Made by a program: the position numbers and the translations under genes. The notes beneath the pieces were generated by a model. That model was given only the letters and a program-made list of their open reading frames with translations. It ran no database searches and was not told where the DNA came from. 64,000 bases of DNA from contig NZ_VUYQ01000004.1 in the NCBI RefSeq assembly GCF_008711155.1, positions 209,627 to 273,626 of the forward strand, read 5' to 3'. Positions 46,732 through 57,104 of the stretch are shown here, piece by piece (the first letter of the stretch is position 1; the number at the start of each line of letters is the position of its first letter). The stretch comes from Dechloromonas sp. CZR5 (GTDB lineage: Bacteria > Pseudomonadota > Gammaproteobacteria > Burkholderiales > Rhodocyclaceae).

Positions 46732-48217
46732 AGATTTCCACCGAACTGGTTTGTTCGCGCAATTCGTCGGCTTGCAGTTCGCGAATGCTCAGGTTTTCTT
46801 CTTCCTGCAGCACGACGATGTGCCGCGCATTTTCCCGGATGAGCCCAGGGGGAACAATCAGCGATTGCTTGGGATGCAGCGGCGGGGTGGCGGGCAGGAT
46901 CAGTGCCGGTACCTTGCTGGCATCGAGATCGAATGGATGTGCTACTTCTACCGAGATGGCCTTGGGGGCGAGTAGCTGCAATCCGAGTTCGATATGCTCG
47001 GGATTTTCGGAAATGGCCCAGCGGATGATGCAGATGTGCCAAATCTGGGGACTCTCGGCTTGCTCGCTACTCGCCTGCAAAGCCACGATGTCGCCAACCC
47101 GGACGTCGTGGGTCTGTCCGGACATGTGCATCAGCGCATAGCCTTCCGGGCTTTCGTTGGTGACCATCCACTCGCTTTGCTCAACCCGCGTTTCCGGGGT
47201 TTTCATCAAATGCCAAAGGTTGCCCAGGCCGGAACTTAGCTGGGCGCGATACGATTGCCGCCGTCGGGGGAAGCGGCGTTTGGCGGGGTGGCCCCAAAGC
47301 TGGTTCAGGCGGAGCAGGACGCCCGGCCCGGCGTGGGTGTCGGCAAATCGCGGCAAGCCGATGTCCTGTGCATCCACGCCCTTGAGGAGTCCGGCCCGAT
47401 GCTCGAGTGCCAGTTCGGCCAGTGCGTCGCAGGAAAAATACAACACCTCGGATTCCGGACTGGGGATGCGGCGGATCAATGCATGGGCCGGGAAGTCCTT
47501 GTCCGGATCGATCCAGAAAATTCCCCGGGCATCGAGAGGGGGTGTGTCGAGCAGGGCGACGTCGGGTGTGCACGTGTCGATATACTCGCTGATGAACTCA
47601 AGTTCGTCGGCGGAAAAGGATACCGGCTGGGCAATGGCGGATAGCAGGATGGAGGTGTAGATGCGTCGTATGCTCGGTCCGGAATGGGGGCCTGGAAATT
47701 CGTCCAGGCCGAGCCGGCGGGCTGTGCGGAAGGCGGCATGCAACTGCTGCCACAATCCGATCGGCATCGGCGAGGCGATCATGTGGGCAATGCGAACCTG
47801 CCAGGATATGGCGTGCATGGCGCGGCGCAGCGACATGTGCGGCATGCGGGGTGCGTTGTCGCCCTGGGGGTCGAAAAGATCAGCCAGGGTGTTGAAATAA
47901 TCCTGGGTCAGCGTCTCAAGAACATCGAGTAGCGTTCGTACTCTTTGCCGAAGCTTCCGGGGGATCGGCAGGCTGATTTTGTTCAGCTGTGGCAGCTCGG
48001 CCTTGGTGTAGCGCTCGGCCTGACCGAAGAGCAGGTCGAGTAACTTGAGCCGCTGCGGGCCGGGTATCGGCGTGTCGCGCAGGCGGATCAGCTGACGATG
48101 CAACTGCTCGCCGTCTTCCGTTCCGGAGGAGCCGTGCGCCAAGGCGAGCCATTCGAGAATGCCCTTGATATTGGCTTCCGGAGTGGTTGCCGAAGAATTG
48201 TCCTTTGCTCTGTTCAT
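46703..48217 (-). CDS. Uncharacterised 504-residue protein, C-terminal part PilZ-like
   Basis: 504 residues from ATG at 48217 (a TTG six codons earlier is possible). The N-terminal two thirds are mostly helical with no motif I can name (GPQRLKLLDLLFGQAERY, RQRVRTLLDVLETLTQDYFNTLADLF). The C-terminal part, WMVTNESPEGYALMHM with VGDIVALQ and WHICIIRWAISENPEHIELGLQLL, has the strand pattern and wording of PilZ-like beta-barrels, but the RxxxR and D/NxSxxG c-di-GMP motifs are not clearly present. No signal peptide or membrane helix, so probably cytosolic. It is a single-gene unit, convergent with yihY and divergent from rpsP. Function unknown. Confidence 0.82.
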   Translation of the reverse strand: MNRAKDNSSATTPEANIKGILEWLALAHGSSGTEDGEQLHRQLIRLRDTPIPGPQRLKLLDLLFGQAERYTKAELPQLNKISLPIPRKLRQRVRTLLDVLETLTQDYFNTLADLFDPQGDNAPRMPHMSLRRAMHAISWQVRIAHMIASPMPIGLWQQLHAAFRTARRLGLDEFPGPHSGPSIRRIYTSILLSAIAQPVSFSADELEFISEYIDTCTPDVALLDTPPLDARGIFWIDPDKDFPAHALIRRIPSPESEVLYFSCDALAELALEHRAGLLKGVDAQDIGLPRFADTHAGPGVLLRLNQLWGHPAKRRFPRRRQSYRAQLSSGLGNLWHLMKTPETRVEQSEWMVTNESPEGYALMHMSGQTHDVRVGDIVALQASSEQAESPQIWHICIIRWAISENPEHIELGLQLLAPKAISVEVAHPFDLDASKVPALILPATPPLHPKQSLIVPPGLIRENARHIVVLQEEENLSIRELQADELREQTSSVEIFSVSPDGSS

Positions 48218-48317
48218 CGCAGCGGAGGATAGCAAATATTTGGTTCGCCACTATCGCCGTCTGTCGGCTACTGGCGGTCTATGCGTCGCGCGGCCTCTCT
48301 TTGTCTATCTAAGTGGC

Positions 48318-48345
48318 TTGTTTTTCCTTGATAAAGCGATATAAT
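48318..48345 (+). promoter_or_regulatory. rpsP operon promoter
   Basis: TTGTTT (48318-48323), 16 nt, TATAAT (48340-48345). The consensus -10 lies 35 nt before the rpsP start. Confidence 0.7.
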
Positions 48346-48380
48346 CTCCGGTCTTTTTTCCAGCTAACGAAAGTATTCTC

Positions 48381-48632
48381 ATGGTTGTTATCCGTCTTGC
48401 CCGTGGTGGCGCCAAGAAGCGTCCGTTCTACAACATGGTTGTTACCGATTCCCGTAACCGTCGCGACGGCCGTTTCGTCGAGCGTATCGGCTTCTACAAC
48501 CCGGTTGCTTCCGGCAATGCCGAGGGCCTGCGTATCGCTACCGACCGTCTGGAGCACTGGCTGAAGAACGGCGCCCAGCTGTCGCCGACCGTTGCCCGTC
48601 TGGTCAAGCAAAACGCCGCCAAGGCTGCCTAA
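48381..48632 (+). CDS. rpsP: 30S ribosomal protein S16
   Basis: 83 residues. [40 protein letters not shown] is the hallmark N-terminus, shortened here to its recognisable parts. First gene of rpsP-rimM-trmD-rplS. Confidence 0.98.
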   Translation: MVVIRLARGGAKKRPFYNMVVTDSRNRRDGRFVERIGFYNPVASGNAEGLRIATDRLEHWLKNGAQLSPTVARLVKQNAAKAA

Positions 48633-48638
48633 GTCGTT

Positions 48639-49157
48639 TTGGCTTTGAACGGCAACGATATCGTCGTTTTGGGTCGGTTGGCCGACCCGTACGGGATTCG
48701 GGGCTGGCTCAGGTTGTACCCCTTTGGTGATGATCCGCTGGATTGGGCAGAAATGCCGGTCTGGTGGATTGCCAGGGAAGGCGAGGCGTGGCGTGAAGTC
48801 GGGCTGAAAGGCTTGAAGGTTCACGGTGACGGGGTAGTGGTGCTGCTTGATGGCATTGCCGACCGCACGGACGCTGAAGCCATGAAAGGGGTGTTGGTCG
48901 GTGCGCCGCGCGATGCGTTGCCGGCGACCGGTGCAGACGAGTTCTATTGGGGCGATTTGATCGGCCTGGAAGTCGTCAATACCGCAGACGAAAAACTCGG
49001 CAAGGTGGCCGGGTTGATCGAAACGGGTGCCAATGACGTGCTGCGTGTCGTTGGTGCGGAAGGTGCCGAACGCCTGTTGCCGTTTGTCTCGGCGGTGGTG
49101 CTGGCGGTGGACAAGGAAGCGGGACTGATCCGCGTGGAGTGGGGCAGCGACTGGTGA
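48639..49157 (+). CDS. rimM: Ribosome maturation factor RimM
   Basis: 172 residues, TTG start 6 nt after rpsP. The N-terminal RimM barrel ([21 protein letters not shown]) and the PRC-barrel ([14 protein letters not shown]) are both present. It acts in 30S head assembly around S19. The stop overlaps the trmD GTG start (GTGA). Confidence 0.96.
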   Translation: MALNGNDIVVLGRLADPYGIRGWLRLYPFGDDPLDWAEMPVWWIAREGEAWREVGLKGLKVHGDGVVVLLDGIADRTDAEAMKGVLVGAPRDALPATGADEFYWGDLIGLEVVNTADEKLGKVAGLIETGANDVLRVVGAEGAERLLPFVSAVVLAVDKEAGLIRVEWGSDW

Positions 49158-49918
49158 TCCGGTTTGACTGCGTGACCATCTTCCCGGAGATGTTTGCGGC
49201 GGTAACGCACAGTGGCATTACCCGTCGGGCGCTGGAAGAGCAGCGCTGGGTCTGGCAAGGCTGGAATCCTCGTGATTTCGCCGACAATGCCTGGCGGCGG
49301 GTTGATGATCGTCCCTTCGGGGGGGGGCCTGGCATGCTGATGCAGCCGGGGCCGCTGGAAAAGGCGATTGATGCCGCGAAGCTGCAGCAGCGTGAGGTCG
49401 GGCTGGCGAAAAGCCGGGTCATCTACCTTTCGCCGCAAGGCGCGCCACTGACCCATGAGCGGGTCATGCAGCTGGCGACTGGCGATGAAGGCTTGATCCT
49501 TCTGTGCGGTCGTTATGAAGGGATTGACGAGCGTTTGATCGAGCGCTGTGTCGATGAAGAAATTTCGATCGGGGATTTTGTACTTTCCGGCGGCGAGTTG
49601 CCGGCGATGGTGTTGATCGATGCCGTTGTCCGCCAGTTGCCGGGGGTGCTCGGAGATGCCGCCTCGGCGGTGGAAGATTCGTTTGTCGGTGGTTTGCTGG
49701 ATTGTCCGCACTACACCCGCCCGGAAATATACGAGGGCGAGTCGGTGCCGGAGGTTTTGCTGTCCGGTGACCACAAAAGAATTCGTCGTTGGCGGCTCAA
49801 GCAGTCGCTGATGCGAACCCGGAAGCGCCGGCCGGATTTGCTGGCGCACCGCGTGTTGAGCGCGGAAGAGACGCAACTCCTCGCGGAAATTTCCGGAGAG
49901 GAGCAATGCGGTGAGTAG
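49154..49918 (+). CDS. trmD: tRNA (guanine-N1-)-methyltransferase
   Basis: 254 residues from GTG at 49154, overlapping the rimM stop. SPOUT fold: [39 protein letters not shown] and [15 protein letters not shown], the AdoMet knot. It methylates G37 of tRNAs with a G36. An in-frame GTG 15 nt earlier is less likely. Confidence 0.97.
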   Translation: MIRFDCVTIFPEMFAAVTHSGITRRALEEQRWVWQGWNPRDFADNAWRRVDDRPFGGGPGMLMQPGPLEKAIDAAKLQQREVGLAKSRVIYLSPQGAPLTHERVMQLATGDEGLILLCGRYEGIDERLIERCVDEEISIGDFVLSGGELPAMVLIDAVVRQLPGVLGDAASAVEDSFVGGLLDCPHYTRPEIYEGESVPEVLLSGDHKRIRRWRLKQSLMRTRKRRPDLLAHRVLSAEETQLLAEISGEEQCGE

Positions 49919-49942
49919 ATGTTTTTAATTTAAGGATCTCAC

Positions 49943-50314
49943 ATGAACCTGATTCAACAACTTGAGCAAGAAGAAATTGCCCGCGTTTCCGCCGGCAAGA
50001 CCATTCCCGAATTCGCCCCGGGCGACACCGTCGTCGTTCAGGTGAAGGTCAAGGAAGGTACTCGCGAGCGTCTGCAGGCTTACGAAGGCGTGGTTATCGC
50101 CAAGCGCAACCGTGGCCTGAACTCCAACTTCATCGTCCGCAAGATCTCTTCCGGCGAAGGCGTTGAGCGTACGTTCCAGACCTATTCTCCGCTGGTAGCT
50201 TCGATCGAACTGAAGCGTCGTGGTGACGTTCGTCGCGCCAAGCTGTACTACCTGCGCGAGCGTTCCGGCAAGTCGGCTCGTATCAAGGAAAAGCTGGATT
50301 TCAAGAAGGCCTGA
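49943..50314 (+). CDS. rplS: 50S ribosomal protein L19
   Basis: 123 residues. [13 protein letters not shown], then [16 protein letters not shown] and [27 protein letters not shown], standard L19. Last gene of the operon with a terminator after it. Confidence 0.98.
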   Translation: MNLIQQLEQEEIARVSAGKTIPEFAPGDTVVVQVKVKEGTRERLQAYEGVVIAKRNRGLNSNFIVRKISSGEGVERTFQTYSPLVASIELKRRGDVRRAKLYYLRERSGKSARIKEKLDFKKA

Positions 50315-50337
50315 TCGGCTCTCTGAAGGTTCACAAG

Positions 50338-50364
50338 AAACGGGGCGCTGCGGCGCCCCGTTTT
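50338..50364 (+). terminator. Rho-independent terminator after rplS
   Basis: AAACGGGGCGC pairs with GCGCCCCGTTTT around TGCG. The T-run continues to 50364 and touches the stop of the convergent YkgJ-type gene. Confidence 0.88.
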
Positions 50365-50746
50365 ACGTTGACGGTTCGTCGATGCCGTAAAGCTGGCGCA
50401 GTCGCTGGCATTCCGGATGCGGCGAGCCATCGTCCTGAAAGGCACGAAATTCACGGCAGGTCGATGGGCGATGGCTGTAGATGGCGCAACGGCCATCGTC
50501 TTGCAGGGCAGCGCAGCGTCCCAGGCCGGTTTCAGTGCCGCGCATGCAGGCCAGAAAGGGCGTGACGGCGGAAGTCAGTTCGCTGGGGACAAAACCGCCG
50601 GGCTGGCTATCGAGTTCGCCGTGATAGAAGGAAACCCGGTAGTGGTAACAGCACGCGCCGCAGCCGAAGCAGGGATTGTCCTCTCCAGCCATGTCGTAGA
50701 AGACACGGCCATCGGCCTGAGCTTGGGGAATCTGGATTTTGCTCAC
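50363..50746 (-). CDS. YkgJ-family cysteine cluster protein
   Basis: 127 residues with a CxxC-rich zinc/iron cluster: NPCFGCGACC near residue 25, then single Cys in FLACMRG, GRCAAL, GRCAIY and STCREF, the CxxCxxCC...C...C pattern of the CxxCxxCC (YkgJ) family. Function unknown; a metal-bound fold is expected. Ends within the terminator zone of rplS. Confidence 0.93.
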   Translation of the reverse strand: MSKIQIPQAQADGRVFYDMAGEDNPCFGCGACCYHYRVSFYHGELDSQPGGFVPSELTSAVTPFLACMRGTETGLGRCAALQDDGRCAIYSHRPSTCREFRAFQDDGSPHPECQRLRQLYGIDEPST

Positions 50747-50805
50747 GGGGGGGCTGCTTGGTCCAGGGGGCCGGAAAGTGAGCTTTGCCGGCCCGGTAGC
50801 ATTCC

Positions 50806-51606
50806 TTATCGAGCGGCTTTGTCGTTCTCGATCAGCGCGTAGGCCGAATGGTTGTGAATGGACTCGAAGTTTTCCGATTCAACGACATAGGCGTCGATGC
50901 GCGCTTCGGCATTGAGGCGGGCGGCCACATCGCGGACCATGTCTTCGACGAACTTCGGGTTGTCGTAGGCGCGTTCGGTGACGTATTTCTCATCCGGGCG
51001 CTTGAGCAGGCCGTAGAGTTCGCAGGAGGCTTCCTGCTCGACCAGCTGAACGATTTCCTCGATCCACACGAAATCGTTGGTGCGGGCGGTGACGGTCACG
51101 TGGGAGCGCTGGTTGTGGGCGCCGCGTTCGGAAATCTTCTTGGAGCAGGGGCACAGGCTGGTTACCGGCACGACAACCTTGACCGAGGTGCTGATCTTGC
51201 CGTGGCAGATGTCGCCGATGAAGGTGACGTCGTAGTCCATCAGGCTTTGCACGCCGGAAACCGGAGCAGTCTTGTTGATGAAATACGGGAAATTCATCTC
51301 GATGTGGCCGGTTTCGGCTTCCAGTTTGGCCACCATGTCGCGCAGCATGGTCGGGAAATTCTCGACCGAGATTTCACGTTCGTGGCTGTTCAGAATCTCC
51401 ACGAAGCGGGACATGTGGGTGCCCTTGAAATTGTGCGGCAAGCCGACGTACATGTTGAACATGGCGATGGTGTGCTGCACGCCGGTCGATTTGTCCTGCA
51501 CCTTGACCGGGTGACGGATGGACTTGATGCCGACCTTGTTGATCGCGATCTGACGCGTATCGGCGGAGTTCTGGACATCGGGAATGTTGGGGGTGGGGGT
51601 GCTCAT
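50806..51606 (-). CDS. folE2: GTP cyclohydrolase IB (FolE2)
   Basis: 266 residues from ATG at 51606. FolE2-type: the metal-binding Cys is in [11 protein letters not shown], with [12 protein letters not shown] and [12 protein letters not shown]. It makes 7,8-dihydroneopterin triphosphate for folate. The IB enzyme can use metals other than zinc. Longer frames upstream run into the dxs 3' end. It lies 19 nt after dxs, the last gene of the xseB-ispA-dxs-folE2 run. Confidence 0.95.
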   Translation of the reverse strand: MSTPTPNIPDVQNSADTRQIAINKVGIKSIRHPVKVQDKSTGVQHTIAMFNMYVGLPHNFKGTHMSRFVEILNSHEREISVENFPTMLRDMVAKLEAETGHIEMNFPYFINKTAPVSGVQSLMDYDVTFIGDICHGKISTSVKVVVPVTSLCPCSKKISERGAHNQRSHVTVTARTNDFVWIEEIVQLVEQEASCELYGLLKRPDEKYVTERAYDNPKFVEDMVRDVAARLNAEARIDAYVVESENFESIHNHSAYALIENDKAAR

Positions 51607-51625
51607 TCGCTGTTCTCTCGGTAAT

Positions 51626-53491
51626 TTATTGTCGGTCGGCATGGGCGCCGGATTTTTCGTGGATCGCGCGCACGATGCCTTCCTTGTCGAGGCCCAACTC
51701 GGAAAGGAGCTGGCCTTGTTCGCCATGATCGACAAAACGGTCAGGCAGGCCGAGGCGTAGTACCGGCACAGTCAGCCCGCGTTCCGCCAGCACCCGCTCG
51801 ACTTCCGAACCAGCGCCGCCAATCACGGCGTTCTCTTCGAGGGTCACAAGCAGGGAATGGTTCCCCGCCAGTTCAATGATCAGTGCTTCGTCGATGGGTT
51901 TGACGAAGCGCATGTTGGCGACAGTCGCATCGAGCTCTTCGCCGGCGGCCAGGGCAGCACCCAGCAGGGGGCCGAAAGCGAGCAGGGCGATCTCCTTGCC
52001 GCGACGGCGAATCTCGCCCTTGCCGAGCGGCAGGGTGTCGAGCCCGGGCGACGGGATGGCGCCGGTGCCGCTACCCCGTGGGTAGCGCACCATCGACGGG
52101 CAGTCGAGGGTATGGGCCGTGGACAGCATGCGCCGGCATTCGGCCTCGTCGGACGGCGTCATGACCACCATGTTCGGAATGCAGGTCACGTAGGACAGGT
52201 CGAAGGTGCCGTGGTGTGTTGGTCCATCGGCACCGACCAGGCCGCCGCGGTCGACGGCGAAGACGACCGGCAGGTTCTGTAGCGCGACGTCATGGATCAA
52301 TTGATCGTAGGCGCGCTGCAGGAAGGTCGAGTAAATGGCGACGACCGGCTTCAGTCCTTCGCAGGCTAGGCCGGCAGCGAAGGTTACGGCGTGCTGCTCG
52401 GCGATGCCGACATCGTAGTAGCGGTCAGGGTGCTCGCAGGCGAAGCGGACCATGCCGGAGCCTTCGCGCATGGCCGGGGTGATGCCGACCAGGCGGGAAT
52501 CGGCCTTGGCCATGTCGCACAGCCAGTCGCCGAAAACCTGCGTATAGGTTAGCTTGCCAGTGCCCTTGGCGGACTGGATTCCTTCACCGGCGGCGAACTT
52601 GCCGACGCCGTGGTAGAGGATGGGGTCGTTCTCGGCCAGTTTGTAGCCTTGGCCCTTCTTGGTGATCACGTGCAGGAACTTCGGGCCCTTCAGCTTCTTC
52701 AGATTCTCCAGCGTCGGGATCAGGGCGTCGAGATCGTGGCCGTCGATCGGGCCGTAGTAGTGGAAGCCGAATTCTTCGAACAGGGTGCCGGGGGCGATCA
52801 TGCCCTTGACGTGCTCCTCGGCGCGGCGGGCCAGTTCGAGCAGCGGCGGGGCGAAGCCAAGCATGTGGCGGCCAGCTTCGCGAGCGACGTTGTAGGTCTT
52901 GCTCGAGGTCAGTCGGGTCAGGATGTTGTTCAGCGCGCCGACCGGCGGCGAGATCGACATCTCGTTGTCGTTGAGGATAACCAGCATGTCGGCGTCGGCG
53001 ACGCCAGCGTTGTTCAGTGCCTCGAAGGCCATGCCGGCGGACATGGCGCCGTCGCCGATGATGGCGATGGCCTTGCGGTCCTCGCCCTTGTGCTTGGCAG
53101 CCAAGGCCATGCCGAGGGCTGCCGAGATGGAGGTCGAGGAGTGGCCGACGCCAAACGTGTCGTACGGACTTTCGCAGCGTTTCGGGAAGCCGGCGACGCC
53201 ATGGCGCATACGCAGCTTACCCATGCCTTCGCGGCGGCCAGTCAGCACCTTGTGCGGGTAGCACTGGTGGCCAACGTCCCACACCAGGCGGTCATCCGGG
53301 GTGTTGAACACGGCATGCAGGGCGATGGTCAACTCGACCGTGCCGAGGTTGGACGACAGGTGGCCGCCGGTCTGGGAGACCGATTCGATCAGGAATTCAC
53401 GCAATTCAGCGGCCAGTTGCGGCAGCTGCTTGCGCTCCAGGCGACGCAGGTCGGCCGGGGATTGGATGGTGTCGAGCAGCGGATAGCTCAT
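51626..53491 (-). CDS. dxs: 1-deoxy-D-xylulose-5-phosphate synthase
   Basis: 621 residues, full length. The ThDP motif is [18 protein letters not shown]; the transketolase core shows [15 protein letters not shown] and the histidines [11 protein letters not shown]. It starts the MEP isoprenoid pathway from pyruvate and glyceraldehyde 3-phosphate. Downstream of ispA by 9 nt. Confidence 0.97.
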   Translation of the reverse strand: MSYPLLDTIQSPADLRRLERKQLPQLAAELREFLIESVSQTGGHLSSNLGTVELTIALHAVFNTPDDRLVWDVGHQCYPHKVLTGRREGMGKLRMRHGVAGFPKRCESPYDTFGVGHSSTSISAALGMALAAKHKGEDRKAIAIIGDGAMSAGMAFEALNNAGVADADMLVILNDNEMSISPPVGALNNILTRLTSSKTYNVAREAGRHMLGFAPPLLELARRAEEHVKGMIAPGTLFEEFGFHYYGPIDGHDLDALIPTLENLKKLKGPKFLHVITKKGQGYKLAENDPILYHGVGKFAAGEGIQSAKGTGKLTYTQVFGDWLCDMAKADSRLVGITPAMREGSGMVRFACEHPDRYYDVGIAEQHAVTFAAGLACEGLKPVVAIYSTFLQRAYDQLIHDVALQNLPVVFAVDRGGLVGADGPTHHGTFDLSYVTCIPNMVVMTPSDEAECRRMLSTAHTLDCPSMVRYPRGSGTGAIPSPGLDTLPLGKGEIRRRGKEIALLAFGPLLGAALAAGEELDATVANMRFVKPIDEALIIELAGNHSLLVTLEENAVIGGAGSEVERVLAERGLTVPVLRLGLPDRFVDHGEQGQLLSELGLDKEGIVRAIHEKSGAHADRQ

Positions 53492-53500
53492 GGGTTCCGT

Positions 53501-54394
53501 TCAGAATTGCCGGTGGCAGATGAAATCGGCCAACTGGTTCAGGCGGGTGGCGTGGTCGCCGAAAATGGTCAGGGCGTCGCGCGCATCGGCACGCAGTTCG
53601 TCGGCGTAGGCGCGGGCATTCTCCAGGCCAAGCAGGGCGACGTAGGTCGGCTTGTCGGCAGCTTCGTCCTTGCCGGCGGTCTTGCCCAGCGTGGCGGTGC
53701 TCGCCGTGCAGTCGAGGATGTCGTCGACGACCTGGAAAAGCAGGCCGGCACGCTTGGCGAAACGGTCGAGATTGTTGCGTTCGTCGGCCGACAGCGGCTG
53801 GCCGGCGAGGGCGCCGAGCAGTACGGCGGCGCGGATCAGGGCGCCGGTCTTCAGTGCGTGCATCAGCTCCAGCTCGGGCTGGGTCAACGGCTTGCCGACC
53901 GAGGCGAGGTCGATGGCCTGGCCGCCGGCCATGCCGCGCGAACCGCTGGCATGGGCAAGCAGGGCGACCATTTCAAGTTGCTGTTTGGGCTGACCGATTA
54001 CCTGGCTGGCCAGCAATTCGAAGGCCAGGGTCTGCAGGCTGTCGCCGACGAGCAGGGCGGTCGGTTCATCGAATTCGACATGGCAGGTCGGGCGCCCACG
54101 GCGTAGCACGTCATCGTCCATGCAGGGCAGATCGTCGTGTACCAGCGAATAGGCGTGGATCATTTCGACGGAGCAGCCGACGACATCGAGGGCTTCCGGC
54201 GTGGCGCCGGTCAGTTCGCCGGCGGCGTGGGCGAGCAGCGGGCGGACACGCTTGCCGCCGCCGAGGGTGGCATAGCGCATCGCTTCGTGCAGGCGGGCTG
54301 GAATGCTGTCGCCGGCGGGCAGGAAGCGGCCGAGGGCGGTTTCTGCGCGATCCTGGGTGACCGCCATCCATTCGGCGAAGGGCAGGGAGCTCAC
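53501..54394 (-). CDS. ispA: Farnesyl diphosphate synthase
   Basis: 297 residues. First Asp-rich motif in HDDLPCMDDDVLRRGRPT and second in FQVVDDILD, plus GGGKRVRPLL near the N-terminus. It makes C15 prenyl diphosphate for quinone, undecaprenyl and other isoprenoids. Overlaps xseB by 4 nt. Confidence 0.97.
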   Translation of the reverse strand: MSSLPFAEWMAVTQDRAETALGRFLPAGDSIPARLHEAMRYATLGGGKRVRPLLAHAAGELTGATPEALDVVGCSVEMIHAYSLVHDDLPCMDDDVLRRGRPTCHVEFDEPTALLVGDSLQTLAFELLASQVIGQPKQQLEMVALLAHASGSRGMAGGQAIDLASVGKPLTQPELELMHALKTGALIRAAVLLGALAGQPLSADERNNLDRFAKRAGLLFQVVDDILDCTASTATLGKTAGKDEAADKPTYVALLGLENARAYADELRADARDALTIFGDHATRLNQLADFICHRQF

Positions 54395-54630
54395 TGGGCC
54401 TCCAGGGTGTTTCTGTCGACGTTCTTGAATTCCCCGCCTTCCAGCACGCGAACCTGTTCCTCGGCATCGGCGAGCTGGGCCTGGCAGTGCTTCATCAGTT
54501 CCACCCCGCGCTTGTAGGCGGCAATGGAGGCTTCGAGTTCGAGCTTGCCGCCTTCCATGCTGGAGACGATGTCTTCGAGTTCGGTCAGGGCCGTCTCGAA
54601 TTTCATGTCGGCGATGGGTGTTTGATCCAT
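54391..54630 (-). CDS. xseB: Exodeoxyribonuclease VII small subunit
   Basis: 79 residues. KFETALTELEDIVSSMEGGKLELEASIAAYKRGVELMKHC carries the complete XseB signature (given here as its recognisable core E-L-E-x-I-V-x-x-M-E-x-G-x-L-x-L-E). The large subunit XseA is elsewhere. First gene of the isoprenoid run. Confidence 0.96.
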   Translation of the reverse strand: MDQTPIADMKFETALTELEDIVSSMEGGKLELEASIAAYKRGVELMKHCQAQLADAEEQVRVLEGGEFKNVDRNTLEAQ

Positions 54631-54734
54631 GTCAGAGGCGTTCTGGGAAACACGCGAAAATACTCCATCCGGGGGCTTCAGGTCAAATGCGGGGCGGGGT
54701 AAAATCCTGTTTTTTCAACCCGCTGGAGTGTGGA

Positions 54735-55871
54735 ATGTCTGACGTGGCGAATCTGTCCCGTTTGGCCCCCGCAGTTTCCCAACTGCCTGTGGACTGGTAC
54801 TTCGATCAATCGATTCATGAGCTGGAGAAAAAGCTCATCTTCGATGCCGGCCCCGGCTATGTCGGTCACCAATTGATGGTGCCGGAAGCGGGTAATTACC
54901 GTTCGCTGGAGTGGAAGGATCATGGCCAGATGCTGCTCAACGGCGGCGCCGAAGGCAAGAATGCGGGCATCTGGCAGATGTCCAACGTTTGTCGTCACCG
55001 TCAGGCGATCATGCTGCAGGGGGCTGGCACCCTCAACGGGCCGATCGTTTGCCCGATCCATCGCTGGACCTACGAACAGGGTGGCGAACTGATCGGCGCT
55101 CCGCATTTTCCGCAGAATCCCTGTCTGAACCTGAACAAGGCCAAGCTGGAAAACTGGAACGGCCTGCTGTTCAAGGGGCCGCGCTCGGCCAATGTCGACC
55201 TGGCCGGGATGACGGTCGCCCGCGACCTCGATTTCACCGGCTACAAGCTCGACCATGTCGAGATGCACGAGTGCAACTACAACTGGAAGACCTTCATCGA
55301 GGTCTATCTGGAGGACTACCATGTCGTCCCCTACCACCCGGGCCTGGGCAATTTCGTCACCTGCGACGATCTGAGCTGGCAATTCGGCGACTGGTACTCG
55401 GTGCAGAAAGTCGGCATCACTTCGCTGATGAAGGATTCTTCCTCGACCGCTTACAACCGCTGGCAGAAGGTGGTCCGCGAGTATTACGGCGACCGCGGCG
55501 AAACGCCGCCGCAGGGCGCCATCTGGCTGACCTACTACCCGAACATCATGGTCGAGTGGTATCCGCACGTGCTGGTCGTGTCGACCCTGATTCCGCAGGG
55601 GCCGGACAAGACGATGAACGTCGTCGAGTTCTACTACCCCGAGGAAATCGTCGATTTCGAGCGCGAGTTCATCGAGGCCGAGCGTGCCGCCTACATGGAG
55701 ACGGCCATCGAGGATGACGACATCGGCGAGCGCATGGATCGTGGTCGCAAGGCGCTGCTGGCCGAAGGGCGCAACGAGGTCGGGCCGTACCAGAGCCCGA
55801 TGGAGGACGGCATGCAGCACTTCCACGAGTTCTATCGCCGGGTCATGCAGAAGGAAATTGAAGCCAGATAA
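54735..55871 (+). CDS. Rieske non-haem iron oxygenase, alpha-subunit type
   Basis: 378 residues from ATG at 54735 (GGAGTG ahead). Rieske [2Fe-2S] ligands: Cys86 and His88 (VCRHRQ), Cys106 and His109 (VCPIHRW). The C-terminal domain carries the probable mononuclear iron histidines in EDYHVVPYHPGL. The fold is that of ring-hydroxylating oxygenase alpha subunits, but no beta subunit, ferredoxin or reductase gene is adjacent; single-gene relatives (e.g. choline monooxygenase-like) exist, so the substrate cannot be given. A TAAAAT box at 54700-54705 may be its -10. Confidence 0.88.
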   Translation: MSDVANLSRLAPAVSQLPVDWYFDQSIHELEKKLIFDAGPGYVGHQLMVPEAGNYRSLEWKDHGQMLLNGGAEGKNAGIWQMSNVCRHRQAIMLQGAGTLNGPIVCPIHRWTYEQGGELIGAPHFPQNPCLNLNKAKLENWNGLLFKGPRSANVDLAGMTVARDLDFTGYKLDHVEMHECNYNWKTFIEVYLEDYHVVPYHPGLGNFVTCDDLSWQFGDWYSVQKVGITSLMKDSSSTAYNRWQKVVREYYGDRGETPPQGAIWLTYYPNIMVEWYPHVLVVSTLIPQGPDKTMNVVEFYYPEEIVDFEREFIEAERAAYMETAIEDDDIGERMDRGRKALLAEGRNEVGPYQSPMEDGMQHFHEFYRRVMQKEIEAR

Positions 55872-55955
55872 GCGAGGCGCGCTGATTCCGCGCAGCGTCG
55901 CAGCAGGGCGTCGGGGTAAAATCCGGCGCCCTTTTTATTTTTCGAGTTCCACCGC

Positions 55956-56807
55956 ATGCAATCCCTGTGGATGATCGCCGCCAGCTTCCTGTTCGCCTGC
56001 ATGGGCGTCTGCGTCAAGCTGGCCGCCGCTACGCATTCGGCGGTCGAGATCACTTTCTGGCGCAGCGCCATTTCGCTGATCCTGATGTTCGGCCTGGTGC
56101 GCCTGCGTGGCGTGCCGCTCGGGACGCCGCACTGGCGCTGGCAGATTGCCCGCGGAGCGGTCGGTTTCTCGGCGCTGTTCTCGTATTTCTATGCCATCAC
56201 ACTGTTGCCCCTGGCAACGGCAGTCACCCTGAACTATACCTCGGCGATTTTCCTTGCCCTCTATCTGGGATTTGCCGGCATGCAGATGCGCAAAGGCATT
56301 CTCGGCGCCTTGCTGCTCGGCCTGGTCGGAGTCGCCTTGCTGCTCAAGCCGACATTCCACGCCGATCAACTGATGGGCGGCCTGATCGGCCTGGGGTCGG
56401 GCATCCTCGCCGGCATGGCTTACTTCAGCGTACGGGAACTGGGGGCGCGCGGCGAAGCGGAGACGCGCACGGTATTCTATTTTTCGCTGGTGTCGTCGAT
56501 CGGGAGCGGACTGTGGCTGCTTTTCAGCGACGTCCATACGGTGGATTTGCGCAGTGGCCTTCTTCTTCTCGGAGTCGCCTGCTTCGCGACTGCCGCCCAG
56601 CTGGCGATGACCCGCGCCTATTCGCGTGGCAAGACGCTGATGTCGGCGGCACTGGCCTACAGCACGGTGATCTTCTCCAGCCTGTTCGGCATGCTGATCT
56701 GGGGCGAGGTCATGGCGGCATCGTCATGGCTGGCGATTGTGCTGATCATCGCTTCCGGCGTGGCCGCGACCCATTTCTCAAGGGCAAATCCGGCGGAGGG
56801 CGACTGA
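55956..56807 (+). CDS. EamA/DMT-family transporter
   Basis: 283 residues, ten hydrophobic helices in two EamA repeats (FWRSAISLILMFGLVRLRG in the first, RAYSRGKTLMSAALAYSTVIFSSLFG in the second). Drug/metabolite exporter superfamily; the substrate is unknown. A TAAAAT box at 55917-55922 is a candidate -10. Confidence 0.9.
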   Translation: MQSLWMIAASFLFACMGVCVKLAAATHSAVEITFWRSAISLILMFGLVRLRGVPLGTPHWRWQIARGAVGFSALFSYFYAITLLPLATAVTLNYTSAIFLALYLGFAGMQMRKGILGALLLGLVGVALLLKPTFHADQLMGGLIGLGSGILAGMAYFSVRELGARGEAETRTVFYFSLVSSIGSGLWLLFSDVHTVDLRSGLLLLGVACFATAAQLAMTRAYSRGKTLMSAALAYSTVIFSSLFGMLIWGEVMAASSWLAIVLIIASGVAATHFSRANPAEGD

Positions 56808-56825
56808 AATCGCCCGGCCTGTCGA

Positions 56826-57104
56826 TTACAAGTCGGCGATCACTTCGTAGCTGCGCAGTTTTTGTGCGGTTTCCGGGTTCGTACCAGCCGGTGCCTGCCG
56901 GTATTGCTCGTTACCCAGGCCGCTCGCATCGTAGGCGCGCGCTTCGTCGCTGAAGCTGACGCGGGAGGATTCCTGGATTTCCGGCAGGTCGACGCGCTGA
57001 TCCTGCGGTACGCGATCCTGTCTGCCGGCAACTTCGCGCAGCAGGCTGCCGTGGCGTAGTACGTTTGCCGACAGCAGATTGCTCGGATAGGTCAGCGGAA
57101 TCAT
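56826..57104 (-). CDS. Small protein coupled to the TerC gene, function unknown
   Basis: 92 residues, no membrane helix or signal. It contains [14 protein letters not shown], a phrase style seen in small, partly disordered proteobacterial proteins. The start overlaps the terC stop by 4 nt (ATGA), which supports it being real and cotranslated. No family recognised. Confidence 0.6.
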   Translation of the reverse strand: MIPLTYPSNLLSANVLRHGSLLREVAGRQDRVPQDQRVDLPEIQESSRVSFSDEARAYDASGLGNEQYRQAPAGTNPETAQKLRSYEVIADL

